From: Comamonas thiooxydans
GTDB taxonomy: Bacteria; Pseudomonadota; Gammaproteobacteria; Burkholderiales; Burkholderiaceae_C
Length of the DNA: 64,000 bases
Reading direction: 5' to 3'
Assembly (NCBI RefSeq): GCF_000964545.1
Contig: NZ_BBVD01000019.1
Location: 1 to 64,000 of the forward strand
Part shown: positions 62,444-64,000 of the stretch, in pieces
How the letters are laid out: every line of letters starts with the position of its first letter
Position numbering within the stretch: position 1 is the stretch's first letter
Made by a program: the position numbers and the translations under genes
Notes under the pieces: model-generated
Database searches by the model: none
What the model saw: the letters and a program-made list of their open reading frames with translations, nothing else
Told to the model about the DNA's origin: nothing

Positions 62444-63372
62444 GGTGCGGATGCCTCCAGGATGCTTGCCAGGCGCTGGTACCAGGAGGCCTGGGGTGCG
62501 CTCAAGGCGGTATGGGTGGAAAAGTGGTCCTGTCCCGCTTCGATGGAGAGCGAGCACGGAGCGCCGACCTGCGACAGCCTGTGCGCAAGCTCCTGGTTGG
62601 TGCGCTGCACACGCTCGCTGTCGTGTTCACCGTAGCTCAGGTGCATGGGCACGGTGCTGGTCGCGCTCCAGTGGACGGGGCTCATGGCCGCATCGTCGTC
62701 GGGCTTGCGCAGGACCATGGTGTAGACACGCTGCTCCAGGCTGCCGGTTTCAGGGGCCGGATGGTGCAGGTCCATGATGCCGCTGATGGGCAGGCAGGCG
62801 CGGACGACTTCGGCCGGTATGCCTGCCTTGCGGGCATCGGGCTGCCGCAGGGCGATCAGGGCTGCCAGATGGCCGCCGGCGGAGTGCCCCGCGAGGTGCA
62901 GGCGATGGGCGCAGCCGCCGAAGGACGGTGCGTTGTCGAACACATGGCGCAGCGCTGCAAGCCCATCTTCGTAGGCCGCAGGCAGCCTGTCCTGTGGCGC
63001 AAGCCGGTAGGAGGGAGCAATCAGGATGCAGCCCAGCTTCGCCACCAGCGGCGCCATGAAGCTGACGTAGCCGCGGTAGCCGTTGGTCCAGCCACCGCCA
63101 TGCCAGAAGACCAGAACTGGTGCGTCCTGGGCATTTTTCGGACCGAAAACGTCGTACCGGTGCAGCGGATGCCGACCGTAGGGGACGCCAAGGCGCACGT
63201 CGAGTCCGTCGGTCGGCAGCTCTCGGGCCAGGGCCATGACCTGGCGCGCGTAGGCCTCGGCCTGGGGAAAGGGCAATGGCATCTGGTGATCGGGGTCTGC
63301 CAGCAGCCACTGTGCATCGGTCGGACGGCCGTTGCCCGCAAGGTGTTGAGCCTGCATGGATTCAATTTTCAT
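62440..63372 (-). CDS. alpha/beta hydrolase (esterase/formamidase-like)
   Basis: 310 residues. The oxyanion motif is HGGGW (near residue 90) and the nucleophile elbow is GHSAGG (near 167), followed by an Asp and His region (SYGEHDSERVQRTN; GQDHFSTHTAL). This fold includes kynurenine formamidase-like and carboxylesterase enzymes. The start overlaps the epimerase gene by 11 bases at ATG 63372; the frame is open further upstream but antisense similarity is absent there. It may hydrolyse an ester, amide or lactone in the operon's pathway. Confidence 0.85.
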   Translation of the reverse strand: MKIESMQAQHLAGNGRPTDAQWLLADPDHQMPLPFPQAEAYARQVMALARELPTDGLDVRLGVPYGRHPLHRYDVFGPKNAQDAPVLVFWHGGGWTNGYRGYVSFMAPLVAKLGCILIAPSYRLAPQDRLPAAYEDGLAALRHVFDNAPSFGGCAHRLHLAGHSAGGHLAALIALRQPDARKAGIPAEVVRACLPISGIMDLHHPAPETGSLEQRVYTMVLRKPDDDAAMSPVHWSATSTVPMHLSYGEHDSERVQRTNQELAHRLSQVGAPCSLSIEAGQDHFSTHTALSAPQASWYQRLASILEASAP

Positions 63373-64000
63373 TGGCGATACAGAAGGGGGCGAAGTGCTC
63401 GATGGAGTCGGCGAGCGCATGGGTGGGTTGCCATGCCAGCTCGCGCGCCGCAGCGGATATATCCGACGCGGCACGGCGCACGTGTGCAAAGCCGGCAAAG
63501 CCGCCTTGCGGCGCGACCCGCATGTCCACCCGCAGGGCGGGGTGGCAGCGGCGCACGCCGGCCACGAAGTCCTCGAAGCCGTGCAGCCGGCCCAGGCCGA
63601 TGTGGTAGATGCCCTGCGCCGGATCTTCGGCATCCAGGGCCGCGACGTTGGCATGACCGCAGTCACGCGCGTCGATGAATTCCTCCCCTCCCTGCCAGAC
63701 GAGGTAGGGGTCGTCGATGACGGAGACCTCGCCCCGGGCGGCGGGCCCGGCCAGCGATGAGAGCACGCGCGCCGGCACCGATGTGCCGGGGCCGCTCCAG
63801 GCACTGATCACTGCGGCATAACGCAGCGATACGGTATTCACGCCGTACAGGTCGCGGTACAGCAGCGCCAGATGTTCCGCCGCCACCTTGGTGGCCGCGT
63901 AGATGGAGCCCGGGCGATGGCGGATCGATTTCAGGCTGAAGTCCTCTGGCAGGCTGTCGCCTTCGAAGTCGCCGAACACGGGGTAGCCGACGGTCGTGGA
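63362..64000 (-). CDS. NAD-dependent epimerase/dehydratase, N-terminus beyond the window
   Basis: The C-terminal 212 codons of an extended SDR are visible; the frame is open to the window edge, so the NAD-binding glycine motif lies outside. The YxxxK catalytic pair is in SIYAATKVAAEHLA, followed by VNTVSLRYAAVISAWSGPG, then EEFIDARDCGHANVAALD and GIYHIGLGRLHGFEDFV, as in UDP-sugar epimerase-like proteins. In a catabolic operon it may act on a sugar-acid or related substrate. Its end overlaps the hydrolase gene. Confidence 0.85.
   Translation of the reverse strand, partial: STTVGYPVFGDFEGDSLPEDFSLKSIRHRPGSIYAATKVAAEHLALLYRDLYGVNTVSLRYAAVISAWSGPGTSVPARVLSSLAGPAARGEVSVIDDPYLVWQGGEEFIDARDCGHANVAALDAEDPAQGIYHIGLGRLHGFEDFVAGVRRCHPALRVDMRVAPQGGFAGFAHVRRAASDISAAARELAWQPTHALADSIEHFAPFCIANEN

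Overview
The window looks like a chromosomal segment of a Comamonadaceae betaproteobacterium, most likely Comamonas (testosteroni group). The evidence is high GC, a TRAP-type gluconate operon with gntK, edd and eda, a TCA-cycle supercluster, and a mobR/mobA pair whose product length and layout match the 3-hydroxybenzoate 4-hydroxylase system I know from C. testosteroni. Intergenic repeats of a kind I associate with Comamonadaceae fit as well. The species call is from memory of these families, not from a search.

Layout. 1-2.6 kb: end of an upstream gene, an orphan branched-chain-amino-acid-type binding protein and a nitronate monooxygenase. 2.6-9.3 kb: a complete cydD-cydC-cydA-cydB-cydX locus behind FNR/ANR-like boxes (cytochrome bd oxidase and its assembly exporter). 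9.3-16.7 kb: gluconate operon gntK-dctQ-dctM-dctP-edd-eda on the minus strand, with a divergent LacI-family repressor and two matching palindromic operators. 16.7-20.7 kb: GbsR-like regulator, acyltransferase behind a 32-bp perfect palindrome, rnk with a leader that looks like a transcription attenuator, and a radical SAM gene behind a perfect LexA box. 20.8-27.8 kb: a Bug-type binding protein, then a phosphonate locus (LysR regulator, phnD-phnC-phnE, phosphonate-associated Fe-ADH, phnX). 27.8-30.5 kb: mobR/mobA. 30.5-37.8 kb: small genes, a GGCAGA hexamer tandem repeat, formaldehyde detoxification genes (fghA, adhC) separated by dispersed repeats, a GlxA-type regulator, an XRE-type regulator and a membrane protein. 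37.8-43.5 kb: a 1594-residue DUF4011-SF1 helicase-Vsr-like nuclease-DUF3320 protein (candidate antiphage defence) and a small putative outer-membrane protein in an AT-rich spacer. 43.5-46.5 kb: DEAD-box helicase, quinone oxidoreductase, NTF2-like protein.

46.6-59.1 kb is the TCA supercluster. sdhC-sdhD-sdhA-sdhB-sdhE-gltA runs leftward. A GntR-family regulator is divergent from mdh-tam-(CitE-like)-(secreted Ala/Lys-rich protein)-acnB running rightward. Together they encode citrate synthase, aconitase, succinate dehydrogenase with its flavinylation factor, and malate dehydrogenase, plus the trans-aconitate detoxification enzyme Tam.

59.1-64.0 kb is a leftward catabolic operon: an epimerase cut by the window edge, an alpha/beta hydrolase, RidA, a GlcD-type FAD oxidase, a Bug receptor and a broken SDR gene that abuts the acnB terminator. 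Its substrate cannot be told from sequence.

The items most worth a second look are the DUF4011-helicase-Vsr protein, the LexA box at the radical SAM gene, the rnk leader attenuator, the phosphonatase cluster lacking phnW, and the uncharacterised catabolic operon at the right end. No tRNA, rRNA, CRISPR array or complete insertion sequence was seen.
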